Shown: positions 33,400-41,304 of the stretch, piece by piece
Position numbering within the stretch: the stretch's first letter is position 1
How the letters are laid out: each line of letters begins with the position of its first letter
NCBI GenBank assembly: GCA_938007995.1
Contig: CALLLW010000033.1
Location: 1 to 64,000, forward strand
From: an uncultured Granulosicoccaceae bacterium
Lineage (GTDB): Bacteria; Pseudomonadota; Gammaproteobacteria; Granulosicoccales; Granulosicoccaceae
Reading direction: 5' to 3'
Length of the DNA stretch: 64,000 nucleotides
Position numbers and translations under genes: made by a program
The notes under the pieces: generated by a model
The model's database searches: none
What the model was told of the DNA's origin: nothing
What the model saw: the letters and a program-made list of their open reading frames with translations, nothing else

Positions 33400-33858
33400 A
33401 TGAATGCAATTGCAATCGCACTTCACGTAATCGCGGCAGTCGTTTGGGTTGGCGGGATGTTCTTTGCCTATGTGGTACTGCGACCTTCAAGTGATGCGCT
33501 CGAACCACCACAAAAACTCACTTTGTGGGCAGGTGTATTTAAACGCTTCTTTCCATGGGTCTGGATGGCAGTTATCCTGTTGATTACTACCGGCTACTGG
33601 CTGATGCTTAACTGGTTCAACGGCTTTGGCAGTAGTCCGGGCTACGTACATCTGATGCATATTCTCGGCTGGGTTATGGCACTGCTGTTTGTCTTCCTTT
33701 ACTACAAGCCCTACCCTGCATTCAAAGCCGCCATTGCTTCTGAAAACTGGCCAGGCGCTGCGGCTCAGGTGGGCAAAATAAGAACCATAATACTAATCAA
33801 TCTGATATTGGGCCTCATCCTGTTGGCCGCAGTCGCAGCACTGCAGCGACTAGGTTAA
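33400..33858 (+). CDS. CopD-family four-helix membrane protein
   Basis: About 152 residues from ATG 33400; the longer frame from 33307 has no hydrophobic or conserved content before this Met. It starts with AIAIALHVIAAVVWVGGMFF, the His-bearing first helix typical of the CopD family, followed by three more helices (WVWMAVILLITTGYWLML; LMHILGWVMALLFVFLYY; IILINLILGLILLAAVAAL). CopD proteins are linked to copper resistance or heme-like electron transfer in the inner membrane. A weak AGAGA ribosome site precedes the ATG. Single gene; no copper genes adjacent. Confidence 0.85.
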   Translation: MNAIAIALHVIAAVVWVGGMFFAYVVLRPSSDALEPPQKLTLWAGVFKRFFPWVWMAVILLITTGYWLMLNWFNGFGSSPGYVHLMHILGWVMALLFVFLYYKPYPAFKAAIASENWPGAAAQVGKIRTIILINLILGLILLAAVAALQRLG

Positions 33859-33931
33859 CCAATACCATTAGCGATCTTAAGATCTATCATCTGTAACGCT
33901 CACGACCACACTGCAGGCTGCACCACTATAT

Positions 33932-34501
33932 ATGAACACTCCCGCACACTTGTTAATCGGTGCTGCCTTATTTGGCAAAAGAGACAATATAAGGTTGCTA
34001 GGTGGTGCACTGCTGGGAGGCTTGTTGCCGGATGTTTCACTGTATTTATTGGCTGGCTTCTCTATTTTTATCTTAAACATCTCGCCAAATGTAGTTTTTG
34101 GCGAACTATATTTTTCCGATACGTGGCAAACGATATTCAGCATCGATAACTCATTTTTTGTTTGGGGAATTCTTCTGGCTATTGCAATAAAAAGCCAAAG
34201 CAAATTTTTCATCGCACTAACTACTTCCGCAGTCCTGCATGTGGTGTCAGATTTCGCGCTTCATCATGACGACGCAAGAGCGCACCTTTGGCCGCTATCT
34301 GACTGGCGTTTCGAGAGTCCGATTAGTTATTGGGACAGCAATCATCACGCATTTTATGTCATCCCGGTTGAAGGCATTCTGTGCGCTATTGCCACCGTCT
34401 ATCTGTTAGCGGGCAAACTACATATCGCCGTTAAAGTCGGACTGGTGCTGTTGTTTATGGCAGAGTTATTTACACTTAGTAGTTGGCTACGTTATTTTTA
34501 A
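33932..34501 (+). CDS. Membrane protein, YdjM/LexA-regulated-hydrolase-like
   Basis: 189 residues with four or five membrane helices. It starts NTPAHLLIGAALFGKRDN and continues GGALLGGLLPDVSLYLLAG, a His-plus-PD pattern seen in the YdjM-type (DUF457) putative membrane metal-dependent hydrolases. Later conserved-looking residues include HVVSDFALHHDDARAHLWPL and SDWRFESPISYWD, with further His and Asp that could bind metal. Function unknown. The start is ATG 33932. It follows the CopD-like gene by 73 bases on the same strand and may be co-transcribed. Confidence 0.75.
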   Translation: MNTPAHLLIGAALFGKRDNIRLLGGALLGGLLPDVSLYLLAGFSIFILNISPNVVFGELYFSDTWQTIFSIDNSFFVWGILLAIAIKSQSKFFIALTTSAVLHVVSDFALHHDDARAHLWPLSDWRFESPISYWDSNHHAFYVIPVEGILCAIATVYLLAGKLHIAVKVGLVLLFMAELFTLSSWLRYF

Positions 34502-34553
34502 CAAGGCATCACTACCGTACATCCGGGCAGTTACCGCAATAAAGCGTATTAAC

Positions 34554-35183
34554 ATGAATCAGATTCGATTTTTCAAGGGTTGCAATAATTCAGTCTTGCT
34601 GTTGTTTCTGGGCATAGCAGCATTTATCGCAATTATAATTACACCATTACAACCAATCAGCGCACAGGATGTAGAGCAAGACACCAACGAGGAAACTTTT
34701 GTACTCAACCTTAAGAATACAGATATTCGTGCACTGATTGAAACGGTATCAAAACGCACTGGCAGAAACTTCATTGTTGACCCCAGAGTAAAAGCCACTG
34801 TCAATGTAATTTCCTCTGAACCAGTCAACGCTGACAAACTCTATCAGCTGTTTCAGTCAGTGCTTCAGATCCACGGCTTTGCCGCAGTTCAGGCCGGAAG
34901 CTTTACCAAGATTGTTCCTACCTCTGTCGGTGTGCAGAGCGCTGTACCGGTTCTTGATAACACACTCAGTGGTGGAGGCTTATCAACCGATGAGCTGGTC
35001 AGCCAGGTACTGCACCTTGAAAACATACCAGCGCAACAAGTGGTAGAAGCAGTCAGACCATTACTCCCACAAACTGCGAGAATCAGCGCAGAAAGCAACA
35101 GCAATACCGTTATTGTGACCGATCGCGCAGCAAACATCGCCAAGCTTATTGAGTTGATCATCAGACTCGATGCACGGCAGTAG
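34554..35183 (+). CDS. Stand-alone secretin N0-N1 domain protein (GspD N-terminus-like)
   Basis: 209 residues. A signal peptide (LLFLGIAAFIAIIITPLQPI, then SAQDVEQDT) is followed by an N0 domain (VLNLKNTDIRALIETVSKRT, GRNFIVDPRVKATVNVIS), a linker with GGGLSTDELVSQVLHLEN, and an N1 domain (VEAVRPLLPQTARISAESNS, NTVIVTDRAANIAKL). The match is to the first third of type II secretin GspD, normally 600-700 residues with a beta-barrel C-terminus. Here a TAG stops it at 35183 and no secretin core follows. It may be a GspD accessory or a truncated gene; the repeat array begins 153 bases downstream. Confidence 0.85.
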   Translation: MNQIRFFKGCNNSVLLLFLGIAAFIAIIITPLQPISAQDVEQDTNEETFVLNLKNTDIRALIETVSKRTGRNFIVDPRVKATVNVISSEPVNADKLYQLFQSVLQIHGFAAVQAGSFTKIVPTSVGVQSAVPVLDNTLSGGGLSTDELVSQVLHLENIPAQQVVEAVRPLLPQTARISAESNSNTVIVTDRAANIAKLIELIIRLDARQ

Positions 35184-35335
35184 GCACATCAAAAACCAAA
35201 ACAAGGTAATTCACGACTCCTGCAAAAACACCTGCTGCAAGCCAGCTTGCAATTGTCGAATCTTAAAGCCATAGACTTACGCGATTCATCATGTACGGTG
35301 ACACAAGCCGGGGGTACATCAACCAACAAAAAAAC

Positions 35336-35477
35336 GGTGGATGCGCTGTCGCTTATGCCACCCTACCGCAAACACGGCAGTCAAAGTATTGCGCTATGTT
35401 TCCCTGTACACTGCTCACCGCAAGTAACAAAACGAGACAGATACCGTAGGGTGGCATCAGCCGAAGGCGCATTCACC
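35336..35477. repeat. 142-bp palindromic MITE-like element, copy 1
   Basis: The left arm GGTGGATGCGCTGTCGCTTA continues to CCACCCTAC. The right arm starts GTAGGGTGGCATCAGCC and ends GGCGCATTCACC; the two are near-perfect inverted copies of about 32 bases. The centre carries TATGTTTCCCTGTACAC and TAACAAAACGAGACAG. It is followed after 11 bases by copy 2. Confidence 0.88.
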
Positions 35478-35488
35478 AGCAAAGAAAC

Positions 35489-35630
35489 GGTGGATGCGCT
35501 GTCGCTTATGCCACCCTACCGCGAATATGGCAGTCAAGGTACTGCACTATGTTTCCCTGTACACTTCTCACCGCAAGTAACAAAACGAGACAGATACCGT
35601 AGGGTGGCATAAGCCGAAGGCGCATCCACC
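35489..35630. repeat. 142-bp palindromic MITE-like element, copy 2
   Basis: Same length, arms and centre as copy 1, with a few substitutions (TATGGCAGTCAAGGTACTGC in place of CACGGCAGTCAAAGTATTGC). Start-to-start distance from copy 1 is 153 bases. Separated by 10 bases of A-rich sequence from copy 3. Confidence 0.88.
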
Positions 35631-35640
35631 AACAAAAAAA

Positions 35641-35782
35641 GGTGGAAGCGCTGTCGCTTATGCCACCCTACCGCAAACATGAAAATCAAAGTACTGCGCT
35701 ATGTTTCCCTGTACACTGCTCACCGTAAGTAACAAAACACGACAGATACCGTAGGGTGGCATAAGCCGAAGGCGCATCCACC
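35641..35782. repeat. 142-bp palindromic MITE-like element, copy 3
   Basis: Third head-to-tail copy, 142 bases, starting GGTGGAAGCGCTGTC and ending GGCGCATCCACC; 152 bases from the start of copy 2. The centre differs slightly (GAAAATCAAAGTACTGC). The GNAT gene begins 63 bases later. Confidence 0.88.
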
Positions 35783-35844
35783 GATAAAAAAATGCTTGCC
35801 CTATCACCTACGCCAATCCATCAACTTGTAAAGCATACAGACTG

Positions 35845-36477
35845 GTGTATTCATATACCGTTAAAAAACTGGATAATGATTACAGTGAACAGGCACTGAC
35901 ACTGGTCAGTGAAGAATTCTCACATGGCAGCCCGCTGCATCAGGCCATGGACATTTCGCAGCAGGAATATTTTGATTACCTCTCTGCCGACTGGCATAAC
36001 TATGCCATGGCAGGCCCGCTTGATTCTTTGATCGCCATAGACAGCAACAGTCATGAACTACTCGGGTGTTTGATCACAAGCAGGTTTCCGGTTGTGTTTT
36101 GCGAGCTGGAGCTGTTACCTGAGAAACAGCAACCCATCTCGGCGCTGTTGCAAAAGCTGGAATCAAACTATCTAAAATCATCCCGGCACCATGGAAAAGG
36201 TTGCATGGTTGATCTCGTGGTTGTAAGAAAAACCTACCGCGGCACGGGAATTTACCAGCATATGCGTAAAACGCTGCATACACAGGCCAAAGCCGCCGGT
36301 TACGATACAGTTTTTGGCGAACTATCTTCTGCATCAACACAACATGTGTGTGTTAAAAAACTGGGGCATAAAGTGCTCGCAGAAATTAATTACGACACGT
36401 TCGACTACCGTGGCAACAAACCCTTTGCGTCAATCGAAAACCCACCGTCCATTCAGTTAGTTGGAGTGTTTTTATAA
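35845..36477 (+). CDS. GNAT-family acetyltransferase
   Basis: 210 residues. The acetyl-CoA-binding core is visible as VDLVVVRKTYRGTGIYQHMR (motif A with RGTGI), followed by KTLHTQAKAAGYDTVFGELS and VKKLGHKVL (motif B). The N-terminal half is less conserved. The acceptor substrate is unknown. The start is taken as GTG 35845; no ATG is available and the frame is open further upstream toward the repeat array, so the start is uncertain. Its last 25 bases overlap the 3' end of the convergent reductase gene. Confidence 0.78.
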   Translation: MYSYTVKKLDNDYSEQALTLVSEEFSHGSPLHQAMDISQQEYFDYLSADWHNYAMAGPLDSLIAIDSNSHELLGCLITSRFPVVFCELELLPEKQQPISALLQKLESNYLKSSRHHGKGCMVDLVVVRKTYRGTGIYQHMRKTLHTQAKAAGYDTVFGELSSASTQHVCVKKLGHKVLAEINYDTFDYRGNKPFASIENPPSIQLVGVFL

Positions 36478-37415
36478 AATGATGCCGACTCCTGCGGCAA
36501 CAATGCCGCATAAATGAATGACAAGGCGGGCGTAGTTAAATTGCAGCTTTTTCCCAGCCTTATGACAGCGCCAAGCTGAGTTTCAAGCTCGGAGTGTCTA
36601 CCACCTACAATATCGCGTTGCATAGAAGTAGTACCATGTGCAGGGGCGTTATCAATCTGCTTAAGCACCTCGTTACGGTGCTCAAAAGACAATTCTATAT
36701 TCAGCGCGTTACCAACCTCTATCACTTCATCAATACACTGATGCAGCAAAGTGGATGTTTCAACTGTACTCCTTACTTCGCCAATCGTCGCACGAGCTAC
36801 GCTAGTGACTGCACTTAGCGGACAGATAAACAGAAACTTCCGCCAAAGAGACAATGAGATATTGTCGCTGATTTTTGTAGTGACACCCGCAGTTTCAAAC
36901 GTGGATTTTATTTTTTCCAGTTCTTCCGGTGGCACTTCTGCAGAGTCGTTGACACCAAACGTGATGAACGGATCCACTGCAATGTGGTGGATTAAACCGG
37001 GGGCTTTGAGTGCTGCAATTATTCCACACAACCCTGACGCAATCTGTCGATTTGAAAGACCGGCACGAAGTTGGTCTGTCGCACTCACACCATTTAGCAA
37101 AGGCAATATCACCGATCTCTCATGACTTAATCGCTGAATCTGATCCATTACATCTGCCAGTTGCCAGCCTTTGACTGCTACGATGACCAGATCACAGGGC
37201 TCACATGCCTCTGCATCGCCAATCGCTGTCAATTTCGGGGCTAGCAACTCCGCTGTCGGCGTCTCAATCTTTAAACCGTTGGCTTTAATTGCTGCAAGGT
37301 GATCACCTCTTGCCAGCAGAGTGACATCCTGCCCGGCCAGGGCAAGCACCCCACCAAAGTATCCTCCTACCCCTCCGGCACCTACTATTGCGACTCGCAC
37401 TAACGCCTTCTCCAT
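36453..37415 (-). CDS. 2-dehydropantoate 2-reductase family protein (PanE/ApbA-like)
   Basis: 320 residues from ATG 37415. The Rossmann motif IVGAGGVGGYFGGVLA, the segment LVIVAVKGWQLADVM, LLNGVSATDQLRAGL and the C-terminal catalytic region (LWRKFLFICPLSAVTSVARA; NAPAHGTTSMQRDIVGGRHS, ELETQLGAVI) are all KPR family marks. KPR reduces ketopantoate with NADPH in pantothenate synthesis. The Asn that usually follows the catalytic Lys (KxxxN) appears replaced by Ile/Cys in WRKFLFIC, so the substrate may differ from ketopantoate. Located between GNAT and a P450, with no pantothenate genes nearby. Confidence 0.85.
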   Translation of the reverse strand: MEKALVRVAIVGAGGVGGYFGGVLALAGQDVTLLARGDHLAAIKANGLKIETPTAELLAPKLTAIGDAEACEPCDLVIVAVKGWQLADVMDQIQRLSHERSVILPLLNGVSATDQLRAGLSNRQIASGLCGIIAALKAPGLIHHIAVDPFITFGVNDSAEVPPEELEKIKSTFETAGVTTKISDNISLSLWRKFLFICPLSAVTSVARATIGEVRSTVETSTLLHQCIDEVIEVGNALNIELSFEHRNEVLKQIDNAPAHGTTSMQRDIVGGRHSELETQLGAVIRLGKSCNLTTPALSFIYAALLPQESASFYKNTPTN

Positions 37416-37485
37416 GACCAAATGCTTCTGAAACGCTACGCGGCAAACTCAATAAAGTACACATCGCGCAGAAAATCTACACCAC

Positions 37486-38655
37486 TCAACCAACACCCAA
37501 ATGCACAGGCAAAGTGACAGGCCCGCGAAACGCCCAGCCACTGAACTCGACATCACCATTGAGACGAATGTCAGGGAATGCGTTGAATAACGCGGGCAGC
37601 GCTACCTCCGCTATCAGCATCCGTGAGATAGCGGCACCGGCGCAAAAATGCGGTCCGGCACCAAAGCTCACAGATTTTGAAGTGTCGCGATGACAGTCAA
37701 ATCTCGCAGCGTCGGCGAATACGGTTTCATCACGATTGGCACTGCCAAACATCAGAAATGCCCTGCTCTCGGCTTCAAACTGTATGTCTTTAAAGGTAAA
37801 GGACCTGGCTACCCGCCGAGGTGACATGCCGATTGGCGATATCCAGCGTGCATACTCCTGAAATACCTGCCGCCAGCTGATATCTCCATTTAATACGTCA
37901 GTTAGTTGATGCGGATGCTGCAGCAAGGCCCAGACACAACCGGCAATTGCATCGCGGGGTTCGTTCTGACCTCCGCTGATAGCGAGTTTAATGTTGGCTC
38001 TGATACTTTCTATTGGCTGATCGGCTTTGCATAGCACAGACAAAAGAGATTCATCGCTCAGGCCGGAGTCAGGCTCAAGCATTTGATCAATGCAGGCATC
38101 AATCTTTGCAGTCGATCGATGACATCGATCTTCAATTGCCTGATCACCGCCATAGTTAGAGATGCCGTCAATGATGCCTTGCGAACACGCATCAAGCTCA
38201 GCCGGTGTTATGTTTTTTAATCCGGTAACACAACGCAGTGCATGGGCTGATACCGGCATGGCAAAGTCCTGCACAAGATCACAGCGCGCGGTTTGCTTTA
38301 AAGAGTCGATAACCTCACTGGTGTAGTGATAGAACTGTTGCTTCCATATATGTCTGGCGGCGGAGGGTGAAAAGCTGGGCATTGCCTGCCTTCTTTCCTT
38401 CACATGCTGTGCGCCGTCCTTGCGCATCATGTTTTCACCCATCAATACATTCATTAAACCGCCGGGTTGCTCGGAGGAAAAAACCGCGACATTCTTCTCA
38501 CACTCAACCACATCGTTGTGGCGAGTAAGTAGCATGGCCTGCAGTTGCGGCACAAAGCACACAGGTGCATGCTCACGCATGTGCTCAAGCATCGGGTAAG
38601 GGTTGCGGGAAAACTCCGCAGGCTGAATATCTACAACCGGAGCAGACAGTGACAT
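37486..38655 (-). CDS. Cytochrome P450
   Basis: 389 residues, a soluble bacterial class I P450. The heme-ligand loop is SVSFGAGPHFCAGAAISRML with the axial Cys, the ExxR motif is EYARWISP, and the I helix reads KLAISGGQNEPRDAI, where the usual AGxxT is replaced by GGxNEPRD as in several bacterial P450s. N-terminal and substrate-recognition regions are complete. It needs a ferredoxin and reductase, neither of which is adjacent. The substrate is unknown. ATG at 38655; the gene lies just downstream of the terminator of the solute-binding protein gene. Confidence 0.95.
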   Translation of the reverse strand: MSLSAPVVDIQPAEFSRNPYPMLEHMREHAPVCFVPQLQAMLLTRHNDVVECEKNVAVFSSEQPGGLMNVLMGENMMRKDGAQHVKERRQAMPSFSPSAARHIWKQQFYHYTSEVIDSLKQTARCDLVQDFAMPVSAHALRCVTGLKNITPAELDACSQGIIDGISNYGGDQAIEDRCHRSTAKIDACIDQMLEPDSGLSDESLLSVLCKADQPIESIRANIKLAISGGQNEPRDAIAGCVWALLQHPHQLTDVLNGDISWRQVFQEYARWISPIGMSPRRVARSFTFKDIQFEAESRAFLMFGSANRDETVFADAARFDCHRDTSKSVSFGAGPHFCAGAAISRMLIAEVALPALFNAFPDIRLNGDVEFSGWAFRGPVTLPVHLGVG

Positions 38656-38692
38656 TGAAAGCGCCTTCTAAAGATCCGGGTAAAACGGATAC

Positions 38693-38730
38693 AAAAAAGG
38701 CGGTAACACACCAGTGCTACCGCCTTTTTT
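38693..38730 (-). terminator. Strong intrinsic terminator after the solute-binding protein gene
   Basis: A 13-bp perfect stem (AAAAAAGGCGGTA with TACCGCCTTTTTT) around a 12-base loop. It can act in both directions but sits 64 bases beyond the stop of the minus-strand solute-binding protein gene and just before the P450 start. Confidence 0.95.
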
Positions 38731-38793
38731 AAACCTCAACGAAACGGGATATCAGTGAACTCCCGATTCCAACGTCCTGTGACAAACAGTGCG

Positions 38794-39564
38794 TTACAAA
38801 CCCCACTTGGCAGCAGTCTCATCAAAGAAGCCTCGTGCCTTTTTGATTTTGATCCAGTTATTCACGTAGTTGATCCAGACCTGATCGTCCTGCGGCAACA
38901 ACATGGCAATGGGTGTTGGTGCGCGGGCTGCATCAACGTTGATCGGCACGATCTTGTCGAATTTCTGCGTTAGTGTGGCACCTTCAATATTTGAAGTGAC
39001 AAAGACATCAGAACGACCTGACAGGACTTCCTGATGCTGCAATGCAGGCGCTTCAATGGACTTGATCTCTGATTCCGGGAACCATTCTCTAACCATTTTT
39101 TCAAATGTGGTGCCAAGCGTTGCAGCAACTTTAACGTCAGCGTTGTTAATCGAATCCCACCCATCAAACTTATCTGCTTTGTCTGCGGTGGTGTACGGCT
39201 GTATCTCAACAGCAATATAGCTGTCAGAGTAGCCTGCGGCTTTCATTCGTGCAGGACTGATCGAGGCAGAGCCGGTCATATGGTAGTTGCCAGCGACAAC
39301 ACCGTTAACCAGAGTTTTCCAGTCTGTTGCGACAAACTCAAGCTCCACACCGAGATCGGTGGCGAGCTCTGTCATCACGTCAATATCGTAGCCTTCGTAG
39401 GAGTTGCTGGCCGGGTCCTTGACCGTCATCGGGTTCCAGTCACCGGTGGTGCCAACCTTCAACACGCCTGAATCGAGAATATCTTTCAGTGCAGATTGAG
39501 CGAACACAGGGGTTGATGCAATGCAAAGAATCGCCGCGACAGCGAGCGCTTTGAGCTTAATCAT
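38794..39564 (-). CDS. Amino-acid ABC transporter substrate-binding protein (PheC/family 3-like)
   Basis: About 256 residues from ATG 39564, chosen because AGGAAG is 4 bases upstream and a signal peptide follows at once (KLKALAVAAILCIASTPVFA). The longer upstream frame has no supporting features. The mature protein starts QSALKDILDSGVLKVGTTGD, then YEGYDIDVMTELATDLGVEL and GSASISPARMKAAGYSDSYI, the type 2 periplasmic binding fold of family 3 and of the cyclohexadienyl dehydratase PheC group. Divergent ATPase and permease genes complete an uptake system, so transport is favoured over PheC activity. Confidence 0.88.
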   Translation of the reverse strand: MIKLKALAVAAILCIASTPVFAQSALKDILDSGVLKVGTTGDWNPMTVKDPASNSYEGYDIDVMTELATDLGVELEFVATDWKTLVNGVVAGNYHMTGSASISPARMKAAGYSDSYIAVEIQPYTTADKADKFDGWDSINNADVKVAATLGTTFEKMVREWFPESEIKSIEAPALQHQEVLSGRSDVFVTSNIEGATLTQKFDKIVPINVDAARAPTPIAMLLPQDDQVWINYVNNWIKIKKARGFFDETAAKWGL

Positions 39565-39698
39565 TTTCTTCCTTTTAGAAGCGGTCAAATTTGCATCGTT
39601 ACATGGTCCTTCATGCATTGCAACCGCAAGCCGCTGTTCACGCAGGATTTTGCAGATTACGGTAAACTGATCGTCTTTCCCCAAACCTATGTTCGCCA

Positions 39699-40466
39699 AT
39701 GGCAGCCACTCCGGCAGTTTCGGATCACGAAACACCGATAATCCGTATGCAATCGGTATCGAAATTCTTTGGATCGTTTCAAGCACTTAACAGTGTCTCG
39801 ATCGATGTCAGGCTCGGCGAACGTGTGGTCGTATGCGGGCCGTCGGGTTCTGGCAAGTCCACCCTGATACGCTGCATCAATCAGCTCGAAAAGCATGACG
39901 AAGGCTCTATCACGATTGACGGGCACCCACTTCAACATAACAAAAAAAGCCTGCAGGTTATCCACGACAACATCGGCATGGTGTTTCAGCAGTTCAATCT
40001 GTTTCCGCACCTGAGCGTGCTGGATAATCTGACTCTCGGCCCGATTCGTTCGCGCGGCATGAGTAAAAAACAGGCAAACGAGCTCGCCATGCAGTACCTG
40101 GAGAGAGTCCGGATTCCGGAACAGGCAGCTAAATACCCGTCGCAACTATCGGGTGGCCAGCAACAGCGAGTGGCTATTGCCAGGTCGCTGTGTATGGAAC
40201 CGAAGATTATGCTGTTTGACGAACCGACCTCTGCACTTGACCCGGAAATGATCAACGAAGTCCTCGATGTGATGGTGGAGCTGGCAGAGAGCGGCATGAC
40301 AATGATCTGCGTCACTCACGAGATGGGATTCGCCAGACGTGTTGCCGATACCATGGTGTTTATGGATCACGGACAGATCATTGAAAACACCAACACTGCC
40401 AAATTTTTTGACTCACCCGAAAGCGAACGCTGTCAGGAGTTTCTGCAGCAGATCCTGCCACACTGA
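39699..40466 (+). CDS. Polar amino acid ABC transporter ATPase (GlnQ-like)
   Basis: 255 residues. Walker A GPSGSGKST, Q-loop VFQQFNLFPH, signature LSGGQQQR, Walker B IMLFDEPTSALDPE and the switch His in VTHEMGFARRVAD match the GlnQ/HisP group. It powers uptake of an amino acid with the permease gene 64 bases downstream and the divergent binding protein. Cytosolic, peripheral to the inner membrane. ATG start at 39699; the intergenic region of 134 bases to the binding protein gene should carry divergent promoters. Confidence 0.95.
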   Translation: MAATPAVSDHETPIIRMQSVSKFFGSFQALNSVSIDVRLGERVVVCGPSGSGKSTLIRCINQLEKHDEGSITIDGHPLQHNKKSLQVIHDNIGMVFQQFNLFPHLSVLDNLTLGPIRSRGMSKKQANELAMQYLERVRIPEQAAKYPSQLSGGQQQRVAIARSLCMEPKIMLFDEPTSALDPEMINEVLDVMVELAESGMTMICVTHEMGFARRVADTMVFMDHGQIIENTNTAKFFDSPESERCQEFLQQILPH

Positions 40467-40530
40467 CCATCACCTATGGCACAACCAACATTATTGTTAT
40501 CACAGTGGTACAACCGATTCATCGCCTGAT

Positions 40531-41271
40531 ATGACCAGAGTCCTGTTTATTACATTAATGGCAGTGCTGCTGTCTGCCTGTTCTAGCGACTGGGGCTGGT
40601 ATGTGGTCAACCCCACTACCCCCAAAGGCATGACCAATCTTAAGTTCCTGCTGAGCGGGCTCGGCTATACGGTATTGCTGTCGGTCACGGCCATTGTTAT
40701 CTCGATCATTATAGGGCTACTGGTGGCATTGCCCGGGCTATCCAAAAACAGGTTGTTAAAAGGCTTTAATCGCACCTATGTCGAGCTGGTTCGTGCGGTG
40801 CCGATTCTAGTCATGATTCTGTGGGTCTACTACGGACTACCACAACTGCTAAGCGTTACTATTACTGTATTCTGGGCCGGTGTAATTGCACTGGCATTGT
40901 CAGACAGTGCTTTCGAAGCAGAGATTTTCAGAGCCGGCATCCAGTCGATTGATAAAGGCCAGTATGAAGCGTCACATACCGTTGCACTGGGCTATGTAGA
41001 TACCATGCGATTTATTATATTGCCGCAGGCTATCAAGCGTATCCTGCCAGCGCTGGGTAACCAGCTGGTCTATATGCTTAAAATGTCTTCACTGGTATCA
41101 GTGATTGGTATGCAGGAACTGACGCGCAAGGCCAACGAACTGGTAGTCACAGAATATCGACCACTCGAAATCTACACGATACTATTGCTTGAGTATCTGG
41201 TCTTGATACTGATAGTGTCTGCTGGTGTACGATGGCTTGAGAGACGCATGGAAACTGACATTGCACGATAG
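40531..41271 (+). CDS. Amino acid ABC transporter permease (GlnP/HisM-like)
   Basis: About 246 residues from ATG 40531. The first segment RVLFITLMAVLLSACSSDWG looks like a lipoprotein signal fused before the permease; related permeases carry this feature. The transport domain begins LKFLLSGLGYTVLLSVTAIV, with TYVELVRAVPILVMILWVYY and the EAA loop SIDKGQYEASHTVALGYVDT. Four or five helices fit the HisMQ family. Works with the ATPase upstream and the divergent binding protein. A 7-bp hairpin (CGATAGT/ACTATCG, 41266-41287) follows but lacks a T-run. Confidence 0.93.
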   Translation: MTRVLFITLMAVLLSACSSDWGWYVVNPTTPKGMTNLKFLLSGLGYTVLLSVTAIVISIIIGLLVALPGLSKNRLLKGFNRTYVELVRAVPILVMILWVYYGLPQLLSVTITVFWAGVIALALSDSAFEAEIFRAGIQSIDKGQYEASHTVALGYVDTMRFIILPQAIKRILPALGNQLVYMLKMSSLVSVIGMQELTRKANELVVTEYRPLEIYTILLLEYLVLILIVSAGVRWLERRMETDIAR

Positions 41272-41304
41272 TGTTTATAGACTATCGCGCAAATCACCTA
41301 CCAC

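Noticed and set aside
35247-35612. Open frame of 121 codons
   Set aside because: It runs through the tandem palindromic elements and its translation is itself repeated with the same period; an artefact of the repeat.
35336-35782. CRISPR array candidate
   Set aside because: The repeated unit is 142 bp with 10-11-bp gaps, the whole unit is palindromic, and there are no unique 25-45-bp spacers or cas genes.
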